Of a stretch of DNA of 5,097 nucleotides, positions 3,695 through 5,097 are shown piece after piece. Each line of letters opens with the position of its first letter. The first letter of the stretch is position 1. The DNA lies in the NCBI GenBank assembly GCA_045637485.1, contig JAZTZK010000309.1, positions 1 to 5,097 of the forward strand, given 5' to 3'. The notes beneath the pieces were generated by a model. The model saw only the letters and a program-made list of their open reading frames with translations, was not told the origin of the DNA and ran no database searches. Both the position numbers and the translations under genes were made by a program. Source of the stretch: UBA2862 sp045637485 (GTDB lineage: Bacteria > Bacillota > Clostridia > Christensenellales > Aristaeellaceae).

Positions 3695-5097
3695 ATGGCC
3701 AGACTATTGCTGGAAGCAAACCACATCTCAAAATCCTACGGCGAACAGGCCGTATTGAATGTCGAGCGGCTGCACATATACGACGGCGAGCGGGTGGCGC
3801 TGGTGGGCGAAAACGGCGCGGGGAAGTCCACGCTGCTGGCGATCCTCGCGGGCGAGCTGGCCCCGGACGGCGGCGCGGTGCGGCGCTACGCCCCGGCGAC
3901 GCTGATCCGCCAGTCCGGGGACACCCGCCTCGAGGCCAGCGCCCGGCTCGCCTCGGAATTCCGGACCCTCGATGCCCGGGAGGGGCTCTCCGGCGGCGAG
4001 CAAACCCGTCGGCGTATCGCGGGGGCGCTGTCCTCAGACGCACCGCTGCTGCTGGCCGACGAGCCCACCACCGACCTGGACGCCCCCGGCATCGCCCGCC
4101 TGCAAAAACGCCTGGAGGCGCACACCGGCGCGCTGGTGCTCGTCTCCCACGACCGGACGCTGCTGGAGGCGCTGTGCACCAGGGTGCTGTATCTGGAAGG
4201 CGGCAGGCTGACGGATTTTCCCGGCGGCTACGCCGACTGGGCGGCGGAGCAGGCGCGTCAGCGGGAGCGCCAGCAGTTCGAATACGACCAGTACCGCGCG
4301 GAGCAGGCGCGGCTGCGGGCGGCGATGCAGAAAAAGGCCGAGTGGGCCGCCTCCGTCAAAAAGGCCCCGAAGCGGATGGGCAACAGCGAGGCGCGGCTGC
4401 ACACCCGCGAATACACCAACGCCGTGCTGCGCCAGAGCCACGAAAAGAAGGTGTTGGAGGGCCGCATGGCGCGGCTGGAAGGGAAGGAACGGCCCCGCGA
4501 CCTGCCGGAGATCCGCATGGCGCTGGGCCTGGCCCATCCCATTGCGGCGAAGACGGCCCTGACCGTGCGTTGCCGGCAGCTGGCGGTCGGCGGTCGCACG
4601 CTGTTGGCCGGTTCTGAATTCACGCTGCCCACGGGCTCCCGCACGGCGCTGCTGGGCGAAAACGGCTGCGGCAAGACCACGCTGCTGCGCACATTGGCGG
4701 GCAGTCCCTCTCCCGGCGTCCGCTTCACCGGCGCCATTCGGCTGAACCCGGAGGCCCGCGTCGGCGTCTTCGACCAGGACCACGCAAAGGCGCTGCGCTT
4801 CGACGACACCGCGCTGGAAAACGCCCGCGCCGACACAAGCCATTCTCAAGCCACCGCCCGGACGGTGCTGGCGCGGCTGAACCTGCGCGGCGACAGCGTA
4901 TTCAAGCCGGTGCGGGTGCTCTCCGGCGGCGAGCGGGCGAAGGTCGCGCTGGCGAAGCTGCTGCTTTCGGATTCGAACCTGCTGATACTGGACGAGCCCA
5001 CCAACCACCTGGACCTGTTCACAATGCAGGCCCTCGAGGCGCTGCTGGCGGGCTACGGCGGCACGCTGCTGTTCGTCAGCCACGACCGCGCCTTCGT
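3695..5097 (+). CDS. ABC-F ribosome-protection ATPase, Vga/Lsa-like (3' end cut by window)
   Basis: 467 complete codons are visible and the frame is open at the window edge. Relatives of about 500-550 residues suggest a few dozen are missing. Twin ATPase domains without membrane segments define ABC-F. Domain 1 has GENGAGKST (38-46), LSGGEQ (98-103), LLLADEPT (118-125) and SHDR (151-154). Domain 2 has GENGCGKTT (321-329), LSGGE (409-413), LLILDEPTNHLD (429-440) and SHDR (462-465). Both catalytic glutamates are present.

Only about 50 residues separate Walker A from the signature in domain 1, so the arm subdomain is absent. This, LLADEPTT in domain 1, KKAPKRMGNSEARLH (222-236) in the charged linker, and VFKPVRVLSGGERAKVALAK near domain 2 place it with the Vga/Lsa/VmlR antibiotic-resistance group rather than EttA/Uup. 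Such proteins enter the ribosomal E site and dislodge lincosamides, streptogramin A or pleuromutilins. The spectrum here is unknown. GC-rich codon use like its neighbours argues against recent import. Confidence 0.9.
   Translation, partial: MARLLLEANHISKSYGEQAVLNVERLHIYDGERVALVGENGAGKSTLLAILAGELAPDGGAVRRYAPATLIRQSGDTRLEASARLASEFRTLDAREGLSGGEQTRRRIAGALSSDAPLLLADEPTTDLDAPGIARLQKRLEAHTGALVLVSHDRTLLEALCTRVLYLEGGRLTDFPGGYADWAAEQARQRERQQFEYDQYRAEQARLRAAMQKKAEWAASVKKAPKRMGNSEARLHTREYTNAVLRQSHEKKVLEGRMARLEGKERPRDLPEIRMALGLAHPIAAKTALTVRCRQLAVGGRTLLAGSEFTLPTGSRTALLGENGCGKTTLLRTLAGSPSPGVRFTGAIRLNPEARVGVFDQDHAKALRFDDTALENARADTSHSQATARTVLARLNLRGDSVFKPVRVLSGGERAKVALAKLLLSDSNLLILDEPTNHLDLFTMQALEALLAGYGGTLLFVSHDRAF

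Noticed and set aside
3586..4617. 343-residue plus-strand frame overlapping the ABC-F start
   Set aside because: Arginine/glycine-rich and out of frame with the ABC-F gene, whose Walker and signature motifs are intact.
4034..5083. 349-residue minus-strand frame opposite the ABC-F gene
   Set aside because: Long only because of GC-rich codons; glutamine/arginine/valine-rich with no motif.

Overview
The window looks like chromosomal DNA from a GC-rich Firmicute, most likely a member of the Clostridia. This is inferred from three things: strong purine-rich Shine-Dalgarno (SD) sites, near-consensus sigma-A-type promoters, and the content, namely prmA followed by rsmE plus a Vga/Lsa-like ABC-F protein. 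Species cannot be fixed from the sequence alone. Coding DNA is very GC-rich, while the two intergenic stretches (1-199 and 3283-3694) are AT-richer and dense in hairpins.

Layout. 1-199 holds no gene. It carries one copy of a 27-bp interspersed repeat, several small hairpins, a 7-bp tandem motif, and a long stem-loop touching the rsmE stop codon that probably ends the minus-strand operon. Positions 200-3282 hold three minus-strand genes, transcribed in the order PIG-V-like membrane glycosyltransferase, prmA (ribosomal protein L11 methyltransferase), rsmE (16S rRNA m3U1498 methyltransferase). The gaps are 26 and 45 bp. An extended -10 promoter at 3323-3352 drives them. Positions 3353-3456 are the divergent control region, with a 9-bp tandem repeat and a near-perfect 42-bp palindrome. 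A textbook promoter (TTGACA, 17 bp, TATAAT) at 3457-3485 then reads rightward through a leader of about 200 nt into an ABC-F ribosome-protection-type ATPase. That gene starts at 3695 and runs off the right edge.

How it fits together. Three of the four genes act on the ribosome: two methylate it, and the ABC-F protein probably rescues or protects it from peptidyl-transferase-centre antibiotics. The ABC-F leader has a five-codon upstream ORF, a terminator-like hairpin, a possible competing pairing, and a hairpin that buries the SD and is followed by T6. This is the kind of layout expected for antibiotic-sensing attenuation by stalled ribosomes, although the mechanism is inferred here.

The most unusual observation is the 27-bp repeat. 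One copy is intergenic and two lie inside the PIG-V-like gene, in opposite orientations, in frame and in hydrophilic loops. This looks like a small dispersed element tolerated within protein-coding sequence.
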